DNA of 64,000 nt from contig NC_033640.1 in the NCBI RefSeq assembly GCF_001540865.1, forward strand, positions 9,328,834 through 9,392,833. Direction: 5' to 3'. Position 1 is the stretch's first letter; every line of letters begins with the position of its first letter. Both the position numbers and the translations under genes were made by a program. This DNA is from Ananas comosus. Lineage: Eukaryota; Streptophyta; Magnoliopsida; Poales; Bromeliaceae. Below are positions 13,693-24,949 of this stretch, piece by piece. The notes beneath the pieces are model-generated. The model saw only the letters and a list, made by a program, of their open reading frames with translations. It was not told the origin of the DNA and searched no databases.

Positions 13693-14705
13693 ATGCCTTA
13701 CTTTGCCCATGAATACGAAACCAAACTCCCATGCTCCCACAACAAATCCCTCCCAACTCTCATTAGAGATATAGCTTGTGGGCACTGCCATGGCTCCTGC
13801 CTCCGAACCCCGTCCTCATCGAGCTCCGACGACGACGTCGATGACTACGGCTTGGATTTCGATACTAAACAAGTTCGTCCCTCCACTATTACCATATAAA
13901 TGTCTATATTTAGAGCTTGTTTGATTTTACTGTAAGGTGCGAGTATTAGTTGAGTATGTAGTGTTCTTGCACATAAGCACTGAATTGAAAATCTCGTCAA
14001 TTTCTATTGTTCCTAAAAGCAAAAGCCGAAGCACGGTTCTCTACTCCTAAAAACAATGGTGAAACGTCCGAGTCTTTGCTGTAGCTCGAAGTTGAAATAA
14101 GATTAATTAGAGCTTCTATTTTTGTTGCACGGAAAGTTGTTGAGGGATTTTGTTTTCTTCTGAAGTAGTCAATGAGGAAACAGTTATATGTAGCTCACTC
14201 AAATAATTGTAGTACTCGAGTATATATGTAGCACTTTACCCCTTCTTGTTTTTTTTAACTCTGTCAGGTTATTCTCATGGAGATCAGAAACCGAGCAATG
14301 AAGGCCAAGCTCAACCCCAGGGACTTCGCCTGGTCTCTCCCTCCACCTGCACATAGAAGAGAAGTTATCCCTCCCAAGAGGAAGAGATTAATCGGAGACG
14401 ACGATGATGACGATGACGATGACGATGATGAAGGCGAGAGCGGCGACGACGAGGCCTACTTCTCGGTGAGGAGCTGCTTCTCGCGGTGCTCAAGTCGGAG
14501 CGCGGGGTCGATGGAGACGTCGGCAGCAGCAGCCGGGAAGGCCGACCGGCCGCGCACGTTGGAGGAGCTGATGAGCTGCGAGGGCTGGCCTTTCGGCCTC
14601 TTCCGCCGCGCGGCGGCGGCTGCAGTGACGCTGCCGCCGCTGCCGAGCACGCCGGCGGATTCCTGGATGTGGCATAAGAGGAACCTTTTGCATTACACTC
14701 ATTGA
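13693..14705 (+). CDS. Uncharacterised acidic plant protein, two exons
   Basis: Exon 1 is 13693-13872 and exon 2 is 14268-14705. The intron begins GTTCGT and ends TGTCAG, phase 0, giving 205 aa. I do not assign a named family. Visible features are a Cys/His-rich patch (ACGHCHGSC, 28-36), a Ser/Asp run (41-51), a basic proline-rich stretch (PPKRKR), an unbroken run of 11 Asp (104-114), FSVRSCFSRCSS (125-136), and a conserved-looking C-terminal block LEELMSCEGWPFGLFRR followed by LPPLPSTPADSWMWHKRN. The last block looks like a short motif of a plant-specific family of unknown function. No signal peptide or membrane segment is seen. The acidic run is encoded by a GAY microsatellite, so its length may vary. 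The start is the first ATG of the frame; no TATA box was assigned. Confidence 0.75.
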
Positions 14706-17029
14706 GTATCAAAGGTTTGTTGAGCACCAAACAAAGTGTGTAGTAGTTGGAAATTTGAGTATATATATATATATATATATATTTGTATTGAAATTTGAAG
14801 CACGAACCATCGGATTTTGGATTTAGCATAATATTAGATTTGTAAAAAAAGATTCACAGGTTAAGTGTCTCCCTCAGTATGTGACATTAATGGCTTGTAA
14901 TATTGTATTTTCCAGGATTTGAAGTATATTGATACACAAATAAAATAAAATGTTGATAACTCAATCTTATCGTTTATTAATTATCTGATATGTTTTCTAT
15001 AATCTATTTTTGTACTTACTATTTTTATCATTAACAAAAAAAAAAAACAATGAAACTATCAATTTTTAGTTTCTTTTACAAGTGCGTTAATATATATGGT
15101 CAACATAATGGTCTTGATTTTTTTAATAGCGTAATAGAACCGGCAAAATATAAAATAAAAATTACACAAGGAGCATTCTTATAAAGAGACACTCTAATCA
15201 GCGATTTACCGTATATGATATACGAATTATGAATATTTGATAGTATTAATGTAGTGGAAATTACTCCTTTTGGATGAACGAAACGTTTCGTGAATTACAC
15301 ACCCTCCACAAATATATAAAATAAAAAATAAAAAATAAAAAATAAAAACAATGAACACCAAACAAGCAAAAAAGAAAAAAAAACAAGCAAACAAACAAAC
15401 GCACACAACCGCGCGCACAATGAATGGGTTGGGTCGGATTGGCCAAATTAACCTTACCTTGGACTTGGGCCCAGCATCCCACACAAATATTTACAAAGAA
15501 ATAAATTTACTCAAAACTTAAATTTCGCGGTACTGTAGATTATAGTGTTGCCTAATAAAAAATAAAATAAAATAAATACTACCAAAAAATATAACTTAAA
15601 AATTTCTCTTTGCCGCGAATATAAAAGCTTCAAACTAGTCTTTGTTCTTTCGTCTTGGACGATCTCGTTTCTATATTCTATTGCGGTTAAATTTTTAAAT
15701 ATTTTTTTTATTATACTCTCTAGAAAATCAATTAGGCCAAACCATGGTTATATATTCAACCAAAGTGCTATCGTTTTTTTTGACCAAATCATTCAGCTGT
15801 ATTGCATAAATCTAATTTTAAGACTAACTGAAAGATAAATATCATAATAAAATACAATCGAGCGAAAATTCAGATGAATCTGAACTTTCCTTTTAGAGAA
15901 AAAAAAAATGCTGAGTTTTTCTCAAAAGTCTCCAGCTCAATCAAATCTAGCTTATTGTTTATTGTATGTTCATCTCAAAATTTAAAGCCAAAAAATAATA
16001 ATAATAATAAAAGGTCCATACCAAATATTTTGGACCGGAATAATTGACCTTTCGGCCCCCACCGGGCCCAGCCCATAAATACCCACTTGCTATTCTGAGT
16101 TTTTTATTTTTTTNTTTTTTTTTTTTTTTTTTGAGAAAGAAAGAGAAAAAAAACCAACCAATTATTAAGCTTTTTATCATTTGGGTTTGGAACGATTGGT
16201 TGCCCATAGAGCTTATTATCTGGGGTTTGATGTATACATATACTCCATTCACTGAACATAATATTTAATTAATTATTAATATATTAAAATTAAAATTTAA
16301 TAAAATATAATATGATTTATACTATTTAACTTTTTTGTATAAACTAATATGCATTTTGGAATATACTATCCAGATACCGAACATAGGTTAAGAAAAAGTC
16401 TAACTATAGGGGCGGAAAAAAAAATCATAATAGTCGTCATCTAATTTTATAATTTTTGATACATAAACCTTGTAAATTATATGAAATATATGAAATAAAT
16501 TAGAATTTTCTTTTCACACTGCTTTTTTCCTTTTTTCCTTTTCGTGGGCATTTCATCTTTATGTTTCCCTCAAAAAGGAAGATGTAAGGTTGCTCCACTG
16601 CTCAAGTGAAGATGCTCGGATCTGCAGACCACTGCGCCATCCAAAAAATTTTATCTTTTGGTGGTCGCAAAATTAAAAATTTTGTAAATATAATTCGTGG
16701 AAGGAGTTTTAATTGCCAATACTTTGAACAACATTAAAAACTGCACTTTATTTTAATTTTTAAAAAATAGCTTACAGATAGAATTTTTTTGTTTTATTAG
16801 TTACTCGTAAGTAATTCGTGACTTAACTAATTATGATATTTGGTAAAGTGAGTGGGATATTTTATATTTTTTAAAAATATTTTTGTGGTGCATGCGAAAT
16901 GCACCTTGTGTAGACGCCCTCTACTTGGCACTACCCGTCCATTTTGGGCGTTTTAGTAAAAAAGTCCAAAATTGTGATTTATTATAGTATTATATTGAGT
17001 AGCTAAGAACTCGGCGCTCACCTTCTATC
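14706..17029. other. 3' flank and repeat-rich intergenic
   Basis: No gene is seen. There is a (TA)n tract at 14760-14782, AAAAAT and CAAA microsatellites at 15318-15410, and a T-rich run with one N at 16114. The 16900-17029 stretch is the probable promoter of the downstream carboxylesterase. Confidence 0.5.
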
Positions 17030-17036
17030 TATAAAG
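17030..17036 (+). promoter_or_regulatory. Candidate TATA box of carboxylesterase gene
   Basis: TATAAAG lies 126 bp upstream of the ATG at 17162, after CTTCTATC and just before GC-richer leader sequence. Position and context fit a core promoter. An ATG at 17047 in another frame would then be an upstream ORF or lie within the leader. Confidence 0.45.
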
Positions 17037-17161
17037 ACGAGCACAAATGGCGTGGCGATCGATACTCCGAAGCGTCTTCTTCTCCTTCTTCTTCTTCTTC
17101 ACCGGGAAACCCTGCTCCTCGTTCCTCCACAATCCCTCCGAGGTCTCTAAAGCCGCCATTA

Positions 17162-18154
17162 ATGGCCTCCGAAGACGCCGCCGACGAGGTCGCCGTCGAG
17201 TTCTTTCCCCTCTTCCGCTCCTACAAGAGCGGCCGCGTCGAGCGCCTCCTCGGCACCTCCGTCGTCCCCCCCGGCCTCGACCCCGACACCTCCGTCCTAT
17301 CCAAGGACGTCCCCCTCCACCCCGACTCCCCCCTCCCCTCCGCTCGCCTCTACCTCCCCCAAACCCTAGACGACGACGACGAGGTGTCCGAGACGAAGCC
17401 GAAGCTCCTCCCCGTCCTCGTCTACTTCCACGGCGGCGGCTTCGTCATCGAGAGCGCCGAGTCCCCGACCTACCACTCCTACCTCAACGCCCTCGCCTCT
17501 AGGGCCCGGATCCTCGTCGTCTCCGTCGAGTACCGCCGCGCCCCGGAGCACCCGCTCCCCGCGGCCTACGACGACTCGTGGGCCGCGCTCCGGTGGGTCG
17601 CGGCGCGCGCCGACCCGTGGCTCGCCGAGCGCGGCGACCTCGCGCGCGTCTTCCTGGCCGGGGACAGCGCCGGGGGGAACATCGCCCACAACGTCGCCAT
17701 GAGGGTCGCCGCCGAGGATTTAGGAGGCGACGAAGGGGCCCGGATCGAGGGTTTGATCCTGGCCCACCCGTGGTTTTGGGGGAAGGAGCCGATCGGGGAG
17801 GAGACGAGGGATCCGGTGAGGAGGGAGTGGACGGAGAGGCTGTGGAAGACCGTGTGCCCGGGGACGGAGGGGATCGACGATCCGAGGATTAATCCCATGG
17901 CGGAGGGGGAAGCGGGGTTGGAGAGGTTGGGGAAGCTCCCGTGCGAGACGGTAATGGTGGCGGTGGCGGAGAAGGACATGTTGAGCGAGCGAGGGAGGGC
18001 GTATTGCGAGGGGTTGAAGAAGAGTGGGTGGGGAGGGCGAGTGGAGCTCCTCGACATCGAGGGGGAGGACCATGTTTTCCACCTCCTAAACCCTAACTGC
18101 GACAAGGCGAAGGACATGATGGATCGCGTCGTCGCACTCTTCTCCTCCTCTTAA
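17162..18154 (+). CDS. Plant carboxylesterase (CXE, GID1-like alpha/beta hydrolase)
   Basis: A single exon encoding 330 aa, the usual length for plant class I carboxylesterases (alpha/beta-hydrolase_3 family), which hydrolyse short-chain or xenobiotic esters in the cytosol. The oxyanion-hole motif HGGGF is at 90-94. The nucleophile Ser169 sits in GDSAGGN. The catalytic Asp is probably D272 (AEKDML) and the His H304 (EDHVFH). The RRAPEH block (125-130) and DDPRINP (239-245) are also family hallmarks. The active site is complete, so this should be a catalytic esterase rather than a gibberellin receptor of the GID1 kind, where the His is replaced. Coding GC is very high. Ends in the family-typical hydrophobic helix (DRVVALF). 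A paralogue with a different exon structure lies about 11 kb downstream. Confidence 0.93.
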   Translation: MASEDAADEVAVEFFPLFRSYKSGRVERLLGTSVVPPGLDPDTSVLSKDVPLHPDSPLPSARLYLPQTLDDDDEVSETKPKLLPVLVYFHGGGFVIESAESPTYHSYLNALASRARILVVSVEYRRAPEHPLPAAYDDSWAALRWVAARADPWLAERGDLARVFLAGDSAGGNIAHNVAMRVAAEDLGGDEGARIEGLILAHPWFWGKEPIGEETRDPVRREWTERLWKTVCPGTEGIDDPRINPMAEGEAGLERLGKLPCETVMVAVAEKDMLSERGRAYCEGLKKSGWGGRVELLDIEGEDHVFHLLNPNCDKAKDMMDRVVALFSSS

Positions 18155-19690
18155 TTCCCAGTAATCACAGGTAATGCTCCTGCTCCTGGATAGTTTCTTC
18201 ACTATGCTGATATTGCCATCGAAAAATAAGTTAAAATGCTTTGCTTATTCCAATGGAGTAATGTAGTTGTTTTAAAATGAAAATTAGAATCTTTTTGATG
18301 ATTAAAAACTGGAGTATTTGTGTGAAAAAATTAAAAGCTATAAGTTGCCTAAAGATTAGTGATGTTAACTTGTGAATTATGGAAGGATCTCATTTAAATA
18401 ATGAATAATGTTTTGTTACTGTGTTTTATTTAGACGCTGCATTGGAGTGAAAAAAAACAATGATTAATGCTTTGTTATTGTGTATTATTATTACTTGGGG
18501 GACTGCGTTGGAGTAATTGGTAATTCAAAGAAAAGTACTTGCCGTTTAGTTTACCTGTCGGAGCAATGAACCTTTACTTCTTGTAGTAATTAATCAGTTC
18601 TTTATTATAAGAGTAAACCAAAGTTCAGAATCTTTACTCTGGTTAAAAGGTGTAATGAACTGTTCTATTGTGGCGTGCATGCAAATAAGCTTTTTCATTT
18701 AGAAAGGAAAATCTTCGGTTTAAATCCTGCTTCTGCCATAACATCGAAGCTGTAGCTAGTTCTACTTTTCTCAATAGCTTCATTTATAAAAAATAGGAAA
18801 AATTTTTTAGCGCCCTTCAAAGGACGTGTATTTTGTACAAACTCGATTCGGTTCGAGAATAATGAATTTTGTACAAACTCGGCCCAGTTTGGTTCGAGAA
18901 TAATGAATTTTGTACAAACTCAGCCCAGTTTGGTTCGAGAATAATAAATATTTTTTTATTCTTGAATAGCTTACTATTTCAGAATATTCAGAAATACAAG
19001 TAAAACTATGTTTGATTTATAATGCTGATATTCGTAGGAATAACAAAAATTATGTTTTGGTTAATTTTATGAAATAATAGAGGATAGTAAAAAAAAAATG
19101 ATGGTTGAATTTGATATAAGATATAATTTAATTAAAAATAATTTATTATAAAAATAATTTATAAAAATAATTCATTATAATATTTAATAAAAATAATTTA
19201 TTATAAATTATAGTTTAATAAAAGTAATTATATATATATATATATCATTTTTTTAAAATTCTACTTAAATTTAAATTTAATAATAATAATTTATTATAAT
19301 AATTAAATATAATATATTATAATATATAACATAATATTTTATATAATTTAGTTTTAATTAAATTTATAATTTTAATAAAGTTGGAATTAAAGTTTGGAAT
19401 AGCACTATTCTGCCAAAAAGGTTGAATAGTGAATCCGAAGCTATTCCAGAATAATCGAAAATAGCAAAATTTTATCTTGACCAAAAAATATTCTTTTGGC
19501 AGAACAGTGGGGATAACTTTCACCCTTTTGTTATTCCCTTTATTGCCCCACCAAATGGACCTAAGTAGGAACCAATAGATTATTTTTTTTTAAAAAAAGA
19601 TAAATGCTATTTATTTATACATTCAATTGGGATTGTAATCTTAAATCTTATATCCCCACGTCTAATTAGTGGGAGTAGTTTAGTAGTCAT
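18155..19690. other. CXE 3' flank and AT-rich repeats
   Basis: The first few hundred bases are probably the 3' UTR. A ~50-bp unit (TTTTGTACAAACTCG..GGTTCGAGAATAATGAA) is repeated about 2.3 times at 18835-18949. The 19000-19520 segment is very AT-rich with short inverted repeats, suggesting an old MITE. No gene. Confidence 0.5.
18835..18949. repeat. ~50-bp tandem repeat
   Basis: Two full and one partial copies of a unit containing TTTTGTACAAACTCG and TTTGGTTCGAGAATAAT. The units differ at only a few positions, so the expansion is fairly recent. Confidence 0.7.
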
Positions 19691-19691
19691 A

Positions 19692-19717
19692 CTAGTGTAA
19701 TGGCCCGCGCTTCGCGG
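19692..19717 (-). mobile_element. Helitron 3' terminus (minus strand)
   Basis: On the minus strand the sequence reads CCGCG-AAG-CGCGG (19717-19705), nine bases, then CTAG (19695-19692) followed by host T. A perfect 5-bp GC hairpin just before a CTRR end is the diagnostic Helitron 3' terminus. The body must lie to the right; I could not fix its TC 5' end. Related termini occur at 24925-24949 and 58364-58388. Confidence 0.7.
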
Positions 19718-20400
19718 CAGGAGTTAATAACGTAGGAAGCTAATAAGATGATTATTTTATTATATTTATTATTAAAAAAATATAGAGATACATTTAATAT
19801 TAATATTATGTAGATAACAAAATACATATTACAGATAATCTAATATGATATAATGTCATTTATAATGCAAATATAATTGGTAAAACAGTTTTCAGATTAT
19901 GGCCTATCTGTTCCACTTGATTTCTTGCTGGTGTTAATCTTGCCTAACCCTTCCCTGGTCTTTGAACTACATAACTATGAATAATATCTCACATATATAC
20001 GATTACTGCAAACATGTTAGTTTATCATTAAGTCTGAGTGCATTACAAGCACAGAGACGTACTGATATATTTTTTTTATCTGGTCAAGTCGGCAGTTCTC
20101 GGCGTGTATCATGTTGGTTTATCATGTTGGTTTTTAGAGTTTAAGTTTATCTTCGAATTCAAGTATGTCACGACTATTGCAAACATAGCATTCAATTTTC
20201 ATATCGGCTGTGCCGATCCAGAGTTTTTTTCAGATGAGATCGCTCTGCAATTCATGGCGGATATTCACTTGGATCATCGGGTGCATTTCTAGCCTCCCCG
20301 TGTATATAAATTGCCTCTTCACATTCTACAGAAAGAGAAGAGAAAAAAAAAAATGTCAACTATGCCAAAAAAATAGAAGATACAATATAAAATATTTGCA

Positions 20401-20740
20401 GTAACTAAAACTTTAGATTTAGAAAAAACAGGCGATGTGGCTTAACGACGAAACGATGTTTTTCGACGAACTCTTTTTCTCCACCAAAATCAAAATAAAT
20501 TTAGCGAAAAATTTTATCCGAAAAAACTAAAGCCCGGCAATATTAAAGCAGCGTAAAATAATTAGAGTAACTAAAATTTCAAATTTAAAATAATAGGCGA
20601 CGCGACTTAACGACAGAGCGCCGTTTTGAAATGAAGTCTTTTGCTACACAAAATCAAAACAAATTTAACGAAAAAATTCCTCCGAAAGGAAATAAAATTT
20701 AAGCAACTCGGCAATGCAAAAAATAGTATAAAATAATTAG
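20401..20740. repeat. ~166-bp direct tandem repeat
   Basis: Units start at 20401 and 20567 with GTAACTAAAA. Both contain GGCGAYGYGRCTTAACGAC, AAAATCAAAAYAAATTTA and GGCAATRYWAAA. A third, more diverged trace (GGCGACGTGACTTGATGG) is at 21117. Probably internal repeats of a transposon, possibly the Helitron whose end is at 19692. Confidence 0.65.
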
Positions 20741-21199
20741 GAAAGAAGAGGAAAAAAAAAAAAAGAGAGCAAACAAATTTCCTGATTCTCTTAACCACTC
20801 TTTTACTGCTTCAATCTCTTCTTTTTTTTTTCCTTCCTGAATTTCTTTGTGTGTGCGTGTCTTGGATTAGGAAAAAATGTAGAGAGAGCAAGGGGAGAGT
20901 TGATAGTTTTAATTGGAGAGCAAATACATACCCCCGGACAAAAAGCCATGTGAGCCCATGTGTGCGTGCGTTGGAATGGAAAGTAATGTAGAAAGAGGGG
21001 GAAGAGAGAGGGGATCTAAAATAGGTAAGAACATAACCTATGGATATAGAGTCCATGTGGGATCATGTGAAAGGAAAGAGAGGCAATGAGAGAGAGAAAA
21101 TTCATATGAAAAAATGGCGACGTGACTTGATGGAGGGACATCGTTTGGTTTCTCTTTAGGATGAAGTTGAATGATGTGACAACTAAAGCATTATCCCAA

Positions 21200-21901
21200 T
21201 TAGATGGGAAACTAATGTTATATCTAGCCTTATTTAAAAAAAATAAAAAATTCAATCTAATATTTTTTTAAAAAAAATTCTAATCTAGCCTTTCTTTTGA
21301 TAGATTAGAAAATAAAAGTGATTTAATTACATTTATATATTAATTAGGAGAGAGAAAATATTTTCTCTCTTTCCTCTCAACCTACTAATATTTAAAAATA
21401 TTAATTAAATTTGATTATATTGGATTATATAGTCAAATTAAATACTAGTAATAAAAATAATAATTATTATTTAGTAATTGACTGTTCTTAGTGTAAGTGA
21501 CAAAGGACTTAATAGCTGATACTTGAGGTTTTAAGTTTGAATTATAGTTGATTCACATTTTCAGCTACGTTTATTTCTAAAAGAAATAAACGAAACGGTT
21601 AGTATGTTGCTATCTTTCTCTTTCAAAAAAATATTTAGTAATAATAATATTTATTATTATTAAATATTAATTTTTAATTATTATTATATATAACAAAATT
21701 TAATTATTTTTAAATATTAGTAGGTTGGGAGGAGAGAGAAATTTTTTTTCTCTCCTAATTAGTATATAAATACTATTAAGTCATCTTTTATTTTTTAATC
21801 CAACAAGAAAAAGCTAGATTAGAAATTTTTTTTGAAAAGAAAGCTAGATTGGAAATTTTTTTTCTTAATGAGGCTAGACATTACATTAGTTCTTAGATGG
21901 G
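21200..21901. mobile_element. Foldback (MULE-like) MITE with nested SINE
   Basis: The arms of about 200 bp are inverted copies. The left arm begins AAACTAATGTTATATCTAGCC (21209) and the right arm, reversed, begins AGAACTAATGTAATGTCTAGCC (21892). Both contain CTAATTAGGAGAGAGAAA..TTTCTCTC and ACCTACTAATATTTAAAAAT. Exact 9-bp direct repeats TTAGATGGG flank it at 21200-21208 and 21893-21901, which fits Mutator-type insertion. A SINE copy sits in the centre at 21481-21631. No coding capacity. Confidence 0.8.
21481..21631 (+). repeat. tRNA-like SINE nested in foldback element
   Basis: Diverged family copy: GTGTAAGTGACAAAGGACTT head, AAGTTTGAATTATAG in place of the B box, the AGCTACGTTTATTTCTAAAAG..AAACGAAACGG tail, then a short A run. 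Its reverse-strand counterpart at 28371-28527 belongs to the inverted duplication. Confidence 0.7.
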
Positions 21902-22157
21902 AGGTGTCTAGATCATACACCACAAATGGGATGAATGACTAGCATAACACTTGAGAAAATTAAAAAGATTAGCTTCTGGAACGACTATGACCTGTAGATT
22001 GTGGGATCTGACATTTACTACTGATTCTCGGAGATTCTAGATAAGGACAAATCTTGGTTGTCTTTTTCTACAGTAGAATTCGTTTTCGCGTGCTTAGTTT
22101 TTTATTAAAGAGAAATGCTAAGTTTGTCTCTTCTTTCGGAGCTTTGCTGGTTGTATA

Positions 22158-22642
22158 TAGTGATGTCAACGGGTCGGATTCGGGACGAATTTTTAAAAAA
22201 TTCGAACCCGAATCCGACTCCAAACCCGAGATCCGAACCCGACGGATTTTAAAAATTCATATCCAAACCTGAACCCGAACCCGATCAAAAATCTGAAATC
22301 CGAACCCGAACCCGAACCCGAAAATTTGAATCCGAAATAATTTTTTCTTTTTTCAATATTTTAAAATATATTATATTACATCTAAATTTTTAAAATACAA
22401 ATTCAAATATAACATCAAATTTTTATACATATATTATATATAATACAAAATAAATTTGGGTTCGGGTCGGGTTCGGGTTCCGGATCGGGTCGAGTCACAA
22501 TCCATATCCGAATCCATATCCGTCGGGTTTCTATTTTTGATATTCATATCTGTATCCATATTCATCTCCATCGAATATATTCGTTTTATTCGTATTCGGG
22601 TTTGGATAAAATTTTGGATATCCATATCGATTGACATCCCTA
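22158..22642. mobile_element. hAT-like MITE inserted in the duplicated segment
   Basis: Ends read TAGTGATGTCAACGGGT (22158) and, reversed, TAGGGATGTCAATCG (22642), a common plant hAT-MITE terminus. The subterminal regions are full of CCCGAACCCGA and TCGGGTTCGGG repeats. The matching inverted copy near 27868 lacks it, which gives an approximate empty site. The expected 8-bp target duplication is degraded (GTTGTATA / GTTTTGAT). Confidence 0.65.
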
Positions 22643-23892
22643 GTTTTGATGGCATTAACAATTCGGCGAAAAAAGGCCATTTTCCATGCACATCATATGG
22701 TGTTTGCTTGTACGATAATTGCCCGCCAATGTGCGGTTGCTAAGCTTTTAACTTTAGAAAAATGCATAGGATATTCTACTGTATATTGTCTTTGTATTTT
22801 AATGTACTGGCATTTATAATATAGTTGCATATGTGTTAGCATTTAAAAAGTTGACATTTAAAATATAAAAAAATACAATTCGTTCTGAACTCATCCTGAT
22901 CCATCAATTATATGAAGCGGAAGGTGGGAGACTCTTTTCTTTTTTAAATCCGTCCCGATTTGTAAAAAAATTGTCAAAAATTCGCTCTCGTCCCGATCAG
23001 TCCCAAATGAAGCGGTAAGCAAGAGCTAAAAATATAATAATAAATAATTCGCTCCGAATCCGTCCTGTCCCAACAAAAAATAAAGCGAGAGGTGGGAGAA
23101 CCCTCTAGTCCCTGGATCCGTTCCATTTGCATCCCTAATCACCATGCGCTTGGTATACTTTTTATCTTGTAATGCTTTGAATCTTTCATTATGTTATTTT
23201 TATATATTATTATTTATTAATAAGGTGAACTTATGATATTGATGTTGATACTGATGTTTGCGATTGATTTAGTGGCATGCGCCTATTTCAATATGTTAAT
23301 AATGTGCAAAAGTAACATCGTGAAAGACCCGTAACATAGATAAAAATTTTATGGGCACCGTGCCCAAACAATTTATTTGGGCACGGTGCCCGGATGGGCG
23401 CCACGTGTGCAGCGGCGCCCATCAGACCAAATATAATGAAAAACAAACTAAATTTAAATGCTATTTTTGATTTTATTTTAATCTACTTTCAAATCTTGGA
23501 AATTAACTTCATTTTAAAATTTAAGAACTGGCGGCGTTAGTTTTGAAAACTCCTCGTTTTATTTTTATACTAAGTTTCAAGTCCTGATCTTTATGTTGAT
23601 TAGGAAAATTTTGTTTGTATCATTGCAATATTTGTGACGTTTTGTCTTAATGTAATGACAGTGTTTTGGTTTGTGTTATTATGGCGTAGTCATCATTAGG
23701 GTAAAATCTTCGTAGGATTCTGTAGACTTATCTCGTGCTTTAGGTATGTTTATGTATTAAACTACCAACACTGTTATTTGCACCTTCTTTAAATACGGAG
23801 GTGCGGTAAGTAAAAGAGAGAAGAGGGATTTCGGAAGTGTACACCGAGAAAAAAAGTGCGTTTTTTTAAAATGGGTCTAAACCATTTTATAA

Positions 23893-24004
23893 TCTTTCTC
23901 CTGGTTGTAACCTTTCCCCAGGTTGTAACCTTTCTCCTGGTTGTACTCCTGGTTATAACCTTTCTCCTGGTTGTAACTTTTCTCCTGGTTGTAACCTTTC
24001 CCAG
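23893..24004. repeat. 18-bp minisatellite
   Basis: About six imperfect units of TTTCTCCTGGTTGTAACC, with one shortened unit (TTGTACTCC). It lies inside the MULE. The open frames that cross it are only its translation. Confidence 0.8.
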
Positions 24005-24693
24005 TTATAGAACTGGTTGTATAAGGAAACCTGTTTTTGGAAAAGGTATATATCTCCAATTTTTCTACTTCCACGTGTATACGCATACTCTTCTGAATTG
24101 GAGTCGAACGTGGAATTATCAGAGAAGATGGAGTGGAAAGAAAGTGTAACTAAAGATGTGACTCAAAATATAAAAGTAAAAATAACCTAGAGACTTTTGA
24201 GTATGACAAGTATAACGCGGTGGGACTTCTGCACGACTGCCCTACCTGTCATCAGCAACATAACGAATTCAAACACAGTTAAAAATTTTAAGGAAGAATA
24301 AAAATATATAAAAGATTTAATATAAATTGGTTATATAGAATTACGAATCATTAGTACGTGAGATTTATATATAAACATATCAACTATTACTATATAAAAC
24401 AACAGTAAGAAAAAATCAAAAAAAAACAAGAAAAAAAAAGAAAATATTAATATGAAAGCTTAATCGCAGTTTTAATAGGTGTCGTTTCGCGCCCAAGTTG
24501 TGATCAAATTTCTATTGGTCTCACAATGCCCCTGTTTTTAAAATACCCGACGGGTTTGTTAAACAAACCCATACCACGGGTCTACCCGCGGCGCACATGT
24601 CGTCGCGGATAGGCGTGGGAGTTTTCTTTTTTTTTTTTTACCACCCGAGCTATAAATCCTTCTTTCTCTTTCTCTCCCCCTTCCCTCCCACGC

Positions 24694-24718
24694 NNNNNNN
24701 NNNNNNNNNNNNNNNNNN
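24694..24718. other. Assembly gap (25 N)
   Basis: A run of N between C/T-rich sequence and the right inverted terminus of the MULE. Single N bases also occur at 16114, 26787, 33107, 57837 and 62141, near homopolymers or low-complexity sequence. Confidence 0.95.
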
Positions 24719-24924
24719 TGTGCAGCGGCGCCCATCCGCACCCTCCCTTCCCCCTCTCTTTCTCTTTCTTCCTAAATATCGAGCCCACCATTTTTTTTTT
24801 TTTCTTTTGAGGGTGCGGATAGGCGCTGCTGTACACGCGGCGCCCATCTGGGCACCATACCCAAACAAATTGTTTGGGCAGCCCATAAAATTTTTGTCCC
24901 CGTAACACTCTGGTTATCTTTAAA

Positions 24925-24949
24925 CTAGTGTTGAACCCGCGCTTTGCTG
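24925..24949 (-). mobile_element. Helitron 3' terminus, decayed hairpin (minus strand)
   Basis: Reversed, it reads CCACAGCAAAGCGCGGGTTCAACACTAG, of which the key parts are the hairpin half GCGCGG and terminal CTAG at 24928-24925. It is nearly identical in layout to the termini at 19692 and 58388, but one stem arm has lost two pairs. The 5' end was not located. Confidence 0.55.

Larger units (their letters stand above)
21432..22765 (+). repeat. Inverted segmental duplication, left copy
   Basis: This segment matches the reverse complement of 27745-28574 over most of its length. It covers half of the foldback element, the nested SINE, and the flank from about 21905 to 22147. After an interruption by a 485-bp insertion it resumes with GGCCATTTTCCATGCACATC..GCTAAGCTTTTAACTTTA at 22674-22757. 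Both copies carry the same internal sequence order. Confidence 0.75.
23329..24908. mobile_element. Non-autonomous MULE with ~85-bp inverted termini
   Basis: The element at 23338-24899 begins AGATAAAAATTTTATGGGC and ends, reversed, GGACAAAAATTTTATGGGC. The similarity continues for about 85 bp through TGCCCAAACAATTT, GGTGCCC and ATGGGCGCC..CAGCRGCGCC. Nine-base flanks CCGTAACAT (23329-23337) and CCGTAACAC (24900-24908) are the target duplication (8/9). The termini are themselves partly palindromic (GGGCACCGTGCCC). Inside are an 18-bp minisatellite and a gap of N, and no transposase ORF. Confidence 0.8.

Noticed and set aside
14365..14829. Minus-strand frame rich in Ser/Arg/His over the acidic-protein exon
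   Set aside because: Shadow of the GC-rich plus-strand exon; the plus frame has splice support and protein-like motifs.
17047..17502. Upstream ATG frame overlapping the first carboxylesterase
   Set aside because: It is in a different frame and becomes a Pro/Arg-rich shadow of the GC-rich esterase exon; the family sequence starts cleanly at 17162.
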